From: a bacterium
GTDB lineage: Bacteria; UBP14; UBA6098; 4484-93
Direction of reading: 5' to 3'
Length of the DNA stretch: 32,229 nt
Assembly: GCA_021158465.1 (NCBI GenBank)
Contig: JAGGUN010000021.1
Location: 1-32,229, forward strand
Part shown: positions 1-7,248 of the stretch, piece after piece
Layout of the letters: every line of letters begins with the position of its first letter
Numbering within the stretch: the stretch's first letter is position 1
Translations under genes and position numbers: made by a program
Notes under the pieces: model-generated
What the model was told of the DNA's origin: nothing
The model's database searches: none
The model's input: only the letters and a program-made list of their open reading frames with translations

Positions 1-112
1 AGCTAATTCCTTTGTATCCGATGGAGGCAATCGCCCCTGCGATGGTATTCCCCTCCGGGTCGAGAACGCCCTCTTTCCTCCTGACATAGACCTTAACCGT
101 AAATTCTGGCAT
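1..112 (-). CDS. purS: Phosphoribosylformylglycinamidine synthase subunit PurS (5' part only)
   Basis: The first 37 codons of a PurS protein run off the left edge. The translation begins MPEFTVKVYVRRKEGVLDP and continues with the G-x-x-I-x-x-x-I-x-S-I-G-Y-K-G-I pattern of the small PurS subunit. PurS joins PurL and PurQ to convert FGAR to FGAM in purine synthesis in the cytoplasm. The ATG at 112 has a good GGAGG ribosome binding site 6-7 nt upstream. It lies 21 nt downstream of the propeller gene's stop, on the same strand, so it may be cotranscribed with it. purQ or purL would be expected beyond the edge but cannot be seen. purB, another purine gene, is elsewhere in the window. Confidence 0.85.
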   Translation of the reverse strand, partial: MPEFTVKVYVRRKEGVLDPEGNTIAGAIASIGYKGIS

Positions 113-133
113 ATCGCTCCTCCCGACGCTCAT

Positions 134-355
134 TCATTTCAGATATACCACCCGCTTTGTTGCTGACCTGTTGCCAGTCGCTGCACGGACAATATAGACA
201 CCGCTGGCGATGGATTCCTCCGGTTTCCAGACCAGATTTGCTGGAGCTGACCGGGGGATGGTTTTGCTCCATAGGCGGTTGCCAAGTAAATCGTATATCT
301 CTATTTCCGCTCCAGCAGGCGCGGCGATGGTAATAGAGGAATTGAAGGGGTTGGG
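134..355 (-). repeat. Sorting-domain DNA repeat, copy A (3' end of the propeller gene)
   Basis: These 222 nt encode the last 73 residues plus stop. By hand alignment they match 8013..8234 on the opposite strand at about 87% (29 differences, no gaps). Runs of perfect identity reach more than 20 nt. The two copies are inverted relative to each other and bound the left 8 kb of the window. Confidence 0.85.
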
Positions 356-2062
356 TTGCACATCGAGGAAGAATGCATTCGGTTTGATAGGCTTTTCCAG
401 AACCGCATCCGTGTCGCAAGAATCAACAGCAACATAGAAATCGCATGTATCGCAGGCATCGAACGGGTCGCAAGCAGTTATCGAAAAGAAAAAGTTCCCA
501 GTATCGGAAGGAATAAATGTAAGCACTGGATATTCAAAACTTGCTCCTGAAGGTGCATCGGCAATGAAATAGAATATGGTATCACCATCGGCATCTTCTG
601 CGGCAACAAATGCCATAAAAGTATCGCCCAAGCATATCGCAGTATCATCGGGACAAACGACAAATTCAGGTGGGGTATTTGTATGTTCGACTGTTACTTG
701 AAATTCGCAGGTATCGCATCCAGAGTAACCATCGCAAGCTGTGATTATAATGTCAAAAATGCCAGTATCGGAAGTGGTAAAAGAGAATTCCGAACCTGCA
801 ATGCTGGCTCCATGTGGCGCATCTATTAGCGAGTATTCTATAACATCGCCGTCGAGGTCGATGGCGAGAAAGTTTGCAACGAGTGTTTCCGACTGAAATA
901 TCGTTGTGTCATTGGGGCAAATCGTGAACACGGGCGGTGTATTCACATCTGGAATCGAATCAATCTTAATGAGATAAATATCTTCATTGCCCGAACCAAA
1001 GGAACAAGTGTAGCCAGTAATAATGTATCCGCCATCGGCGGTTGCTGCAATCGAATACGCGCCATCATTGCCGGTGCCACCAAAAGTTGTGTCCCACATC
1101 ATATAGCCTTCCGAATTGGTCTTAACGAGATAGACATCACTTCCGCCCGCGCCAAAAGATGATGTAAAACCTGCGATTACGAATCCACCATCAGGCGCTT
1201 GAACGACGGAAAAGGCACTATCGGCGCCGCTTCCGCCAAAAGTTCGCGTCCATAGTGTGTCGCCCCATACCGCTATTTTGAGAAGATAGAAATCATAAGA
1301 ACCTGCGCCAAAAGAGTTAGTATAGCCTGCGATTATATAACAGCCGTCCGGGGTCTCTAAAACAGAATAACCCCTGTCATCGTTAGTTCCACCGTACGCT
1401 CTTGTCCAGATTGGGCTGCCTTCTGGATCGGTTTTTATTAAATAAACCTGCTCACCTGAACCGAATGATGATGTATAGCCTGCTATTATATAACCACCGT
1501 CGAGAGTCTTCTGAATTGAACGACCTTCGTCATAGGCGGTGCCACCGAAGGAGTAATGCCATATTTCATGGCCTGTTGAATTATTTCTTTTTACTAAATA
1601 TACATCGCCACCGCTCCAGTTTATATAACCTGCTAATATATATCCACCAGTTTCCTGAAGGATAGAATAAAATGCGCTATGAGTGTGAGCGGCGCCAATC
1701 GTCCAAACAACGCTTCCAGATGAATCCAACCGGATAAGTCTAAATAAGTTTCCATATACGCCTCCTATAACATATCCACTATCTGTTGTTTGAATTATAG
1801 AATAGCCAATATCATTTGAACCCCCGCCACATGTAGTTCCCCAAGAATAAATACCTAAGGAATCTGTCTTAAGAACATAAACATCGCTACTTGTTTCACC
1901 AGTTTCTATTGTCTTTCCTGCAATAGCATATCCGCCATCGTTAGTTTGCACAACGGAATAGCCAATGTCAGTATTGCTACCGCCGAATTGGCGTTGCCAG
2001 TCGGCGAAGGAAAAGCCGGCAAGCGCAAAGACAAGCAAAGCAATGAATAATGTGTTTTTCAT
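134..2062 (-). CDS. Secreted seven-repeat beta-propeller protein with two Ig/cadherin-like domains and a type IX sorting domain
   Basis: The product is about 642 aa. It has an N-terminal signal peptide (MKNTLFIALLVFALAGFSFA). Seven repeats of about 50 residues follow, each with the pattern FGG...D-x-x-x-S-x-x-x-T-x-DGGY-I-I-A-G-x-T...D-x-YL-I-K-x-D, as in delta-60-type propellers. Then come two repeats starting NTPP-x-F with C-P-x-D-T and D-x-D-G-D motifs, which are Ig/cadherin-like. The C-terminal domain holds PNPFNSS, IYDLLGN and GVYIVR, the signature of a type IX secretion sorting domain. I chose the ATG at 2062 because it starts the signal peptide and has AAAGGAG 6 nt upstream. An in-frame upstream extension to 2173 only reads a hexamer repeat and a REP palindrome. 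The substrate or partner is unknown; surface display or secretion is inferred. Confidence 0.85.
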   Translation of the reverse strand: MKNTLFIALLVFALAGFSFADWQRQFGGSNTDIGYSVVQTNDGGYAIAGKTIETGETSSDVYVLKTDSLGIYSWGTTCGGGSNDIGYSIIQTTDSGYVIGGVYGNLFRLIRLDSSGSVVWTIGAAHTHSAFYSILQETGGYILAGYINWSGGDVYLVKRNNSTGHEIWHYSFGGTAYDEGRSIQKTLDGGYIIAGYTSSFGSGEQVYLIKTDPEGSPIWTRAYGGTNDDRGYSVLETPDGCYIIAGYTNSFGAGSYDFYLLKIAVWGDTLWTRTFGGSGADSAFSVVQAPDGGFVIAGFTSSFGAGGSDVYLVKTNSEGYMMWDTTFGGTGNDGAYSIAATADGGYIITGYTCSFGSGNEDIYLIKIDSIPDVNTPPVFTICPNDTTIFQSETLVANFLAIDLDGDVIEYSLIDAPHGASIAGSEFSFTTSDTGIFDIIITACDGYSGCDTCEFQVTVEHTNTPPEFVVCPDDTAICLGDTFMAFVAAEDADGDTIFYFIADAPSGASFEYPVLTFIPSDTGNFFFSITACDPFDACDTCDFYVAVDSCDTDAVLEKPIKPNAFFLDVQPNPFNSSITIAAPAGAEIEIYDLLGNRLWSKTIPRSAPANLVWKPEESIASGVYIVRAATGNRSATKRVVYLK

Positions 2063-2093
2063 GGGATGCTCCTTTTGTTTTATTTGCGGTGTC

Positions 2094-2119
2094 GTAGGGA
2101 CAGACCTATGTGTCTGTCC
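2094..2119 (+). repeat. REP-like palindromic element 1
   Basis: The sequence is GTAGGGACAGAC, a short CTATGT loop, then GTCTGTCC. The arms GGACAGAC and GTCTGTCC pair perfectly (8 bp), and the 5' tail is GTAG. The layout of tetranucleotide head plus GC-rich hairpin is like REP elements moved by RAYT transposases. No RAYT gene is in the window. It falls 32-57 nt upstream of the propeller gene start, so it could also form a hairpin in that mRNA leader. Confidence 0.7.
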
Positions 2120-2126
2120 TTTTGTA

Positions 2127-2162
2127 TTATTCGCATTCTCATTCATATTCGCATTTGCATTC
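2127..2162 (-). repeat. Degenerate hexamer repeat (GAATGC)6 between the two REP-like elements
   Basis: On the minus strand six consecutive hexamers read GAATGC, AAATGC, GAATAT, GAATGA, GAATGC and GAATAA. The block fills almost exactly the space between the two inverted palindromes. Read as protein it would give Asn-Ala/Asn-Met/Glu repeats, which I take to be spurious. Confidence 0.7.
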
Positions 2163-2165
2163 ACA

Positions 2166-2191
2166 GGACGCACACACGGGTGCGTCCCTAC
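2166..2191 (-). repeat. REP-like palindromic element 2, inverted relative to element 1
   Basis: On the minus strand it reads GTAGGGACGCAC, a CCGTGT loop, then GTGCGTCC. The arms GGACGCAC and GTGCGTCC pair perfectly (8 bp). It shares the GTAGGGAC head and GTGT...GTCC tail with element 1, with compensating changes in the stem. Compensated stems argue that the hairpin itself is kept. Confidence 0.7.
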
Positions 2192-2259
2192 AATTAAATG
2201 TTCTCTCTATCTCTCACATTTCCAACAGGTTACATCATTCTTGCCATCCGAACTTATCA

Positions 2260-2277
2260 TTTTCCCCTTAGGGAAAA
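2260..2277. repeat. Short hairpin TTTTCCC-CTTA-GGGAAAA in the psd/propeller spacer
   Basis: A perfect 7-bp inverted repeat with a 4-nt loop lies between the stop of psd and the propeller gene. Neither strand has a following T-tract, so it is not a convincing intrinsic terminator, although its place downstream of psd would suit one. Confidence 0.35.
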
Positions 2278-2302
2278 GCCCCATCCCCTCAGTCCGCGAG
2301 CC

Positions 2303-2364
2303 GCCTCGTGCGCTATCTCTGTTTCTTTGTTCTCAATGTAATATTCCCCCTCTCCCATTGCAAG
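2303..2364 (+). repeat. 62-bp interspersed repeat, copy A
   Basis: This intergenic sequence starts GCCTCGTGCGC and ends CCCATTGCAAG. It is the reverse complement of 5186..5247 with only 3 mismatches in 62 positions. It lies in the 339-bp spacer between psd and the propeller gene. Apart from this repeat, the REP pair and the hairpin, I see no gene in that spacer. Confidence 0.85.
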
Positions 2365-2401
2365 TAGAAAAAATCACACTTGAGCAACATCTTTCATTTT
2401 G

Positions 2402-3055
2402 CTATTTGAACCGCGCAATGACAGTTTGACCACCCTTGACCGTTGCTCCCTTCCTGACAAACGGGGTGCAGTATCTCGGCAGATAGACCTCGACCATCGA
2501 GCCGAAGAATATCATCCCATATACCTCTCCAGCCCGGAGGAAATCACCTATCATCCTCCTGCAGGATAGTCTCTTGGCGAACGGACCTGCAATCTGACGG
2601 ACGATGCACTTGTCCTCAGAGGCGTTCATAAACCCAACGGATAAGGATTCGTTCTCGAAGAGGGCTTTTCTGTTCCTGAACGGGAAGAGCTCTCCTCTGT
2701 GCAGGTCGATAAACTTTATCTTGGCACTCATAGGCACCCTTATCACATGCGGAGCCAGAAGCGGGATGTATATCCTTATCACAAACGGGTCAAGCCCAAC
2801 GAAATCGTTATATAGTATCTTGTCGACGGCAACAACCTCACCATCGCATGGGGAAAGCAGTACGTTCTCAGGGATGTTCACAGGACCAGGATGTGGCTCA
2901 CGGAAAAAGACAGCAGTGAATACAAGAAGAATAAACACCAATCCACCGAAACCGACAAGGAGAAAATGAGGGTAAAAATGGTATGCCACACCTGTAGCAA
3001 TGAGAAAGAAGAAAAGAGCGATGAGCAACGGAACGCCCTCTTTAGCCATTTTCAC
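2402..3055 (-). CDS. psd: Phosphatidylserine decarboxylase, short membrane-associated type
   Basis: The 217-aa product matches the short, archaeal-like Psd family (about 200-220 aa). Psd makes phosphatidylethanolamine from phosphatidylserine at the membrane, using a pyruvoyl group formed by self-cleavage. Two N-terminal hydrophobic segments (about 9-25 and 32-52) are followed by SPCDG (Asp71), HVIRVPMS (His103) and the cleavage motif FFGSM (Gly185-Ser186). The more usual residue after GS is T or R; here it is Met. The start is taken as GTG at 3055, which overlaps the upstream stop (GTGA). An ATG at 3049 is better spaced from the GGAG and may be the true start. It is coupled to the radical SAM gene. 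No phosphatidylserine synthase gene is in view. Confidence 0.85.
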   Translation of the reverse strand: MKMAKEGVPLLIALFFFLIATGVAYHFYPHFLLVGFGGLVFILLVFTAVFFREPHPGPVNIPENVLLSPCDGEVVAVDKILYNDFVGLDPFVIRIYIPLLAPHVIRVPMSAKIKFIDLHRGELFPFRNRKALFENESLSVGFMNASEDKCIVRQIAGPFAKRLSCRRMIGDFLRAGEVYGMIFFGSMVEVYLPRYCTPFVRKGATVKGGQTVIARFK

Positions 3056-3930
3056 CAGCTCCGCTCAAGATGCGGCTGAACCCAGCCGTTTTCAAAACCG
3101 AGAGCCTCGAGCAATTCAACAACCCTGGTATACTCCTCCGCTGAAATCCTTCTTGAAAGCAGAGGGAACTCCCTCGACCGGTACGCAGGAAAATACTGAC
3201 TCATAAGGGAAATATAGACAGCGTTACCAACATTTTCAAGCAAAAAGCGCAAATTATCTTCCGTACCAGAGATCCCGTTGGGCAGGACGAGAAGCCTAAC
3301 GATGACCCCTTTCTTCGCAACGCCACCCTTATCGAGGAGAAGATCACCTACCTGTCGGTGCATCTCGAGAACCGCCTGCCTGTTCACCTCAACATAGTCC
3401 GGACAGGAGGAGTAACGCAAGGCGTTCTCATTATCGGAATAGCGCATATCGACAAGGTAAATATCAACCACCCCATCGAGCAAATGAAGCGTCTCCACCG
3501 ACTCGTAACCACTGGTATTATAGACAATCGGAATACTCAAGCCAGATTTTTTTGCAATCCCGACAGCCTCGAGTATCTGCGGCACAAAATGTGTAGGTGT
3601 GACAAGGTTGATATTATGTGCTCCACGGGACTGGAGCGACAACATCATATCAGCCAGTTCCGCTATCTCGACCTCATTTCCGACGCCAAACTGGCTTATC
3701 GGATAATTCTGACAGTATACGCATCTCATATTGCAGTTTGAGAAAAATATCGTTCCCGAGCCGCGACTCCCTGATATGGGTGGCTCCTCACCGAAATGCA
3801 GATTATAGCTCGCAACCTTCGGCAAGAAGCCCGAACGGCAGAAACCAACCTCCCCCTTCATCCTGTTTACACCACACCTCCGCGGACAGACACTGCAGTT
3901 GGATAGGAGCTTTTCTGTGTCAGGACGCAT
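3052..3930 (-). CDS. Radical SAM protein, PflX-type (pyruvate formate-lyase-activating enzyme homologue)
   Basis: The 292-aa product carries the radical SAM 4Fe-4S motif CNMRCVYC (Cys66, Cys70, Cys73). An extra N-terminal cysteine set (Cys12, Cys15, Cys19, Cys31) is typical of the COG1313 PflX group. The body has the partial TIM-barrel look of PFL-activating enzymes, but there is no glycyl-radical enzyme gene in the window, so its substrate is unknown. The ATG at 3930 has AGGAGG 10 nt upstream. Its stop overlaps the psd start by 4 nt, which suggests translational coupling, though a functional link to lipid synthesis is unproven. Confidence 0.8.
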   Translation of the reverse strand: MRPDTEKLLSNCSVCPRRCGVNRMKGEVGFCRSGFLPKVASYNLHFGEEPPISGSRGSGTIFFSNCNMRCVYCQNYPISQFGVGNEVEIAELADMMLSLQSRGAHNINLVTPTHFVPQILEAVGIAKKSGLSIPIVYNTSGYESVETLHLLDGVVDIYLVDMRYSDNENALRYSSCPDYVEVNRQAVLEMHRQVGDLLLDKGGVAKKGVIVRLLVLPNGISGTEDNLRFLLENVGNAVYISLMSQYFPAYRSREFPLLSRRISAEEYTRVVELLEALGFENGWVQPHLERSW

Positions 3931-4026
3931 ATCGACTTAGCCTCCTGATTTCTGACCTCTCCAATGGTTCTCTTATCATCAAAGGTATTCGCTTCTTACA
4001 TTGTTAGGTCAAGACTAAAGGTCTCG

Positions 4027-4330
4027 TTAATAAAAATGTGTCCACTCACCATATAATAGAAGAATTGAGGGAAGTCGCTCAGAGGATAGGTTGAATATGC
4101 TCGGAATAAGACCGCCGATATGTTCTTTCCCGTCTGAGGTAAGCAAATAGTGCTTTCCATCAGATTCGATCATTTTCAATCATTTCAAAATCCGGAACAT
4201 ACCTCAAAAACTCATTGGTATTACGATACCTTATCCGACAATTTCTCCCAATAAGCATGTTTTTGAAACCATCTTTAAGGTGCGAGCCTATGGTATTCAG
4301 GAGTGTCCACTGAGCAATGGGTTCACTCAT
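4027..4330 (-). pseudogene. Small gene split by a frameshift, possible DNA-binding protein remnant
   Basis: From ATG 4330 a 56-codon frame runs to TGA at 4160. Its end reads ...NEFLRYVPDFEMIE. The next frame then continues sensibly as SDGKHYLLTSDGKEHIGG and runs to TAA at 4027. The shift coincides with a tandem 10-bp duplication at 4166..4185. Deleting one unit gives a continuous protein of about 97 aa. The segment HYLLTSDGKEHI looks like the wing of a winged-helix regulator, but this is only a resemblance. It lies 35 nt downstream of the sirtuin stop on the same strand. Two short separate genes, or noncoding DNA, remain possible. Confidence 0.45.
4166..4185 (-). repeat. Tandem 10-bp duplication causing the frameshift
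   Basis: On the minus strand AAATGATTGA is followed directly by AAATGATCGA (one mismatch). The extra 10 bp moves the reading frame of the small gene by one base. Confidence 0.75.
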
Positions 4331-4365
4331 AATTGCCTGTCATACCTTTTGGATCCGATAGCCCT

Positions 4366-5112
4366 TCATAATCTACCCATTATTTCCTTTGCTGCTCTGA
4401 CAAGCTCAGGGAGTATCTCACCGGACTTACCGTGCAAGACGAGATTAGCATACCTGGAGAGGGGTGTATCAGTAAGATTGACCTCCACGATGTATGCTCC
4501 ACGCTCCAGTGCAACGAACGGAAGCGATGCCGCTGGATAGACGAGAGCTGATGTCCCGACACTGAAGAATATATCGGCGGAAGATGCTGCAGTGTAAGCC
4601 TTTGACCAGTCGGGTTCGTGCATAGCCTCACCGAAGAGGACCACATCCGGGCGCAGAAGTCCACCGCACTCCGGACAACGAGGAACCTCCTCATCCCTCT
4701 CATCTGGCACACGCTGACGATACCGGCAGGTCTGACAATACTCATAGAATATACTACCGTGTATCTCGAAAACCTGCTTACTGCCAGCCTTCCTATGCAG
4801 ACCGTCGATATTCTGCGTTATCACCGACACATCGGGGAAAACAGACTCCATTTCGGATATTGCATAATGACCAGGATTAGGGAGCTTATCCCTGAGAGAG
4901 AGGAACCGCTCTCTATAGAATTCAAAGAATTCCTTGGTGTTATTGTAAAGCGCGTCCAGTGAAGCTATCTCCTCGGCACGGAACTTTCTCCACAATCCGT
5001 CCTCACCGCGGAATGTCGGGATGCCACTCTCGGCAGATATCCCCGCACCGGTGAAGAAGACAACGCTCTTCGCCTCACTGCATTTCTTTTTGAAACCCTC
5101 CGGCAGTTCCAT
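4366..5112 (-). CDS. cobB: Sirtuin (NAD-dependent protein deacylase, Sir2/CobB family)
   Basis: The 248-aa product is full length for a bacterial sirtuin. It shows the NAD-binding GAGISAESGIPTFRG (about 22-36), TQNIDGLH (99-106), the catalytic His118 in EIHGS, and a zinc ribbon with Cys126, Cys129, Cys146 and Cys149. It removes acyl groups from lysines using NAD+. A Tyr66-x-x-Arg69 pair lies where SIRT5 and CobB recognise succinyl/malonyl groups, so a class III deacylase is plausible; that is inference. It is the first gene of the minus-strand group. A 62-bp repeat and a hairpin lie 70-135 nt upstream of its start. Confidence 0.9.
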   Translation of the reverse strand: MELPEGFKKKCSEAKSVVFFTGAGISAESGIPTFRGEDGLWRKFRAEEIASLDALYNNTKEFFEFYRERFLSLRDKLPNPGHYAISEMESVFPDVSVITQNIDGLHRKAGSKQVFEIHGSIFYEYCQTCRYRQRVPDERDEEVPRCPECGGLLRPDVVLFGEAMHEPDWSKAYTAASSADIFFSVGTSALVYPAASLPFVALERGAYIVEVNLTDTPLSRYANLVLHGKSGEILPELVRAAKEIMGRL

Positions 5113-5168
5113 CCTGCCCCCTTAAGATTTGCTATGATTGCAAAATATAGAAACTTAATCCTATTTTG

Positions 5169-5190
5169 GCAAGAAATATATTTTTCTTGC
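5169..5190. repeat. AT-rich hairpin GCAAGAAA-N6-TTTCTTGC upstream of the sirtuin
   Basis: A perfect 8-bp inverted repeat with a 6-nt AT loop lies 57-78 nt upstream of the sirtuin start and runs into the edge of repeat copy B. It could be an operator or part of the repeated element. Copy A has only a weak CAAGT...ACTTG counterpart at its edge. Confidence 0.4.
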
Positions 5191-5247
5191 AATGGGAGAT
5201 GGGGAATATTACATTGAGAACAAAGAAACGGAGATGGCGCACGAGGC
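5186..5247 (-). repeat. 62-bp interspersed repeat, copy B (inverted relative to copy A)
   Basis: It is the reverse complement of 2303..2364, with 59 of 62 positions identical. The two copies bracket the minus-strand group sirtuin, broken small gene, radical SAM and psd. The similarity drops quickly outside these limits. Confidence 0.85.
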
Positions 5248-5355
5248 AGGGGTGTGCGGTGCGTTATAGTAGGTATATGCAAAATTCTGATATAAACGAG
5301 TTATCTGCTCATTGCGAGCAAAATTAAAAAATGGTTTAGTAAAAGGAGGTGTAAA

Positions 5356-7173
5356 ATGTCAAGAAAAGTAGCAAAGATGCTGGTCAGGAATCGTTCGGTA
5401 GGGCATTATGTGCTCTCTGTGTATTCTCTGCTGTTTCGAGGGTATTGTGTTGATGATAAGAACGATATAATTACTCTCATTGCCCCAAGCCGCTCAATCG
5501 GCAGGACTACAGACTTAGCGAATATGTTGGCAAGAGTCTGCGCACCAGGCTTACTATGGCTCAGTCCAAAAAGGACCAAAATTAGCAATAGATTACAAAA
5601 GGGCGATGTATATCCCAAAGTATCCAACCTGATTGTCAAACTTACCAGTTTTAACCGGAAGCACCCTTCCGGTGACACTATTGACCAGAGCAAGGAAATA
5701 GAAAAAGCCTTTAATAATTATAATGATAGAAGGAAGCAAAAACATGAACCACCTATAAGTAAAGCAGAATATACCGTCATAGAAGCGATAACATCCTATC
5801 GGGAAGAGCATCCTGGTGCCTCATTGGGGGAATTTGAGGCTGCTTTGGGAGATATCCAAAATGAGTTTTTTGATAAAATAGTAAAAGCTATACCTTCCGA
5901 CCAAGCTGAAGGTGGAAAACCTGGTGAACCGCAGAAATTCAATATCTGTGAATTGGAGTTTATTCTTTCAACACTGCTCAAGAAAGGATGTGAGTTATTT
6001 ATTTCTTGTCCTGATGAAATGAATATCGAATTGAAATGGTCTGCTGATGAAAGAAAAAAGTTTGTAGAGGCAAATCCTACACTCCCACCCAACAAAATCA
6101 AGGGTAAAGATATTGAACTTGGCAAAGTATTTTTGGACAATATGAATATAAAATATAAGCCGCTTCTTAAATCTTTGCCAGTAACAGCAGAAACTTGTCA
6201 TTATGTAAAATCTTCTATTGAGGCAGCCTTGATGCGAATGGGGCTGCTTCGGTCCCCCCAATTGGACGAACTTGCCAAAGATATGTGCAGATTTGACGAC
6301 ATCCTTGTTGGACTTGACACTTCCTGCTTTTACCACGGTGTAGTAACAGGGGCGCTATTAGATTCCTTTGTTGGTGTTGCTCGCTATCCCTATTTGGATA
6401 CACCAAACTGGATTACACTCGTTGCAAGTGTAATAAGTACAGGGGAAATAGAACATAAGGCAAATACATCTAAAGATTATTTTGATGACAAAGATACGCA
6501 AGATACTCATAACAGACGGACAGCTTTCCGTGCACTTCAGGAATTTATGGAAATGAGTACCTGTGCGGATTTAGAAGGAGTCGCCACCTTGCTTACCGGA
6601 GAGATATCACCTGATATTGACTTTTCGGGGGACAACACGATTCGGGATGAGTTGATAAGAAAACAGATAAAAAACTTCCTTAGCAATATAGGTTTTCATA
6701 CAGGTACATATTTTCTCACTGGGGATAGGAAATGTGCGATGTTTGCAAGAGCAGAAGGCTTGCATGCAGTTCATCTGAAAAGGAAACCATTAGACACTAC
6801 TAAAGACATTCCTTTAACCGATTTGTCTCCCCAAAACTATGGGGATGAGCGGGATATCCACAATGTTTCAGAGCTTGTCTATGAGCTTGGGATTGAATTT
6901 CCATTGAAAATAACTTGCAAAGGTGAAAATCGTGAATTCCCTGGTTTGTCTTTTATTGTTCGAACCGATTGGCCTGGAAAATCTCTTGAAGAATGGGAGA
7001 ACTGCAATTTTATGGTTAAATTTGTAGAAGACGGTGAAAATATGTATAACCAGTTCTACGATTGCTTAGAGAAAAATGCTAAAGCCGTAGAACTGGGTCA
7101 ATTGCTCTGGGGCTGGAAGCAAGTAAATGCCAGACACCACGAAGAACCAGGCTATCCAGGCTGGGCAACATAA
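5356..7173 (+). CDS. Large PIN-domain protein of unknown family (putative RNase)
   Basis: I do not recognise the full 605-aa protein. Its second half looks like a PIN nuclease fold. It has a hydrophobic strand ending in an acidic residue (ILVGLDTSCF, Asp321), an internal acidic pair in ISTGEIEHKA (Glu364/Glu366), and a late strand YFLTGDRKCAMFARAEGLHAV (Asp457) like the T-x-D motif of PIN proteins. Residues 1-310 and 490-605 show no family I can name; 150-260 are charged and probably helical. There is no signal peptide. AGGAGG lies 6 nt before the ATG. The gene is visibly AT-richer than the genes on either side and is followed by a methyltransferase, so it looks acquired. Defence or RNA processing are possible roles, neither shown. 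Confidence 0.55.
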   Translation: MSRKVAKMLVRNRSVGHYVLSVYSLLFRGYCVDDKNDIITLIAPSRSIGRTTDLANMLARVCAPGLLWLSPKRTKISNRLQKGDVYPKVSNLIVKLTSFNRKHPSGDTIDQSKEIEKAFNNYNDRRKQKHEPPISKAEYTVIEAITSYREEHPGASLGEFEAALGDIQNEFFDKIVKAIPSDQAEGGKPGEPQKFNICELEFILSTLLKKGCELFISCPDEMNIELKWSADERKKFVEANPTLPPNKIKGKDIELGKVFLDNMNIKYKPLLKSLPVTAETCHYVKSSIEAALMRMGLLRSPQLDELAKDMCRFDDILVGLDTSCFYHGVVTGALLDSFVGVARYPYLDTPNWITLVASVISTGEIEHKANTSKDYFDDKDTQDTHNRRTAFRALQEFMEMSTCADLEGVATLLTGEISPDIDFSGDNTIRDELIRKQIKNFLSNIGFHTGTYFLTGDRKCAMFARAEGLHAVHLKRKPLDTTKDIPLTDLSPQNYGDERDIHNVSELVYELGIEFPLKITCKGENREFPGLSFIVRTDWPGKSLEEWENCNFMVKFVEDGENMYNQFYDCLEKNAKAVELGQLLWGWKQVNARHHEEPGYPGWAT

Positions 7174-7248
7174 GTTGAATTCAGTAAGGTATAGGAGTTA
7201 ATATGTTTTAGAAACAAACTGTTGAAATATGAGCAACTAGGAGGCGAT

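Noticed and set aside
950-2000. Regularly spaced similar segments of about 150 bp (CRISPR-like periodicity)
   Set aside because: They are degenerate in-frame repeats encoding propeller blades. There are no identical short repeats with unique spacers and no cas genes.
2063-2173. N-terminal extension of the propeller protein by 37 codons
   Set aside because: It would translate the hexamer repeat and REP hairpin into a low-complexity Asn/Ala/Glu stretch. The signal peptide and ribosome site at 2062 give a clear start.
2230-2246. Sigma-54-like sequence TGGCAA-GAATG-ATGTAA on the minus strand before the propeller gene
   Set aside because: Both key elements carry mismatches, and it lies about 170 nt from the start codon with REP elements between. 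Far weaker than the site at 19402.
4027-4330. Transposase remnant
   Set aside because: No DDE, tyrosine or serine recombinase motif and no terminal inverted repeats around it; the joined frame does not look like an IS protein.
5306-5320. TGCTC-ATTGC-GAGCA hairpin before the PIN gene as a terminator or operator
   Set aside because: Only a 5-bp stem, with A-rich not T-rich flank on the plus strand; expected by chance in this AT-rich spacer.
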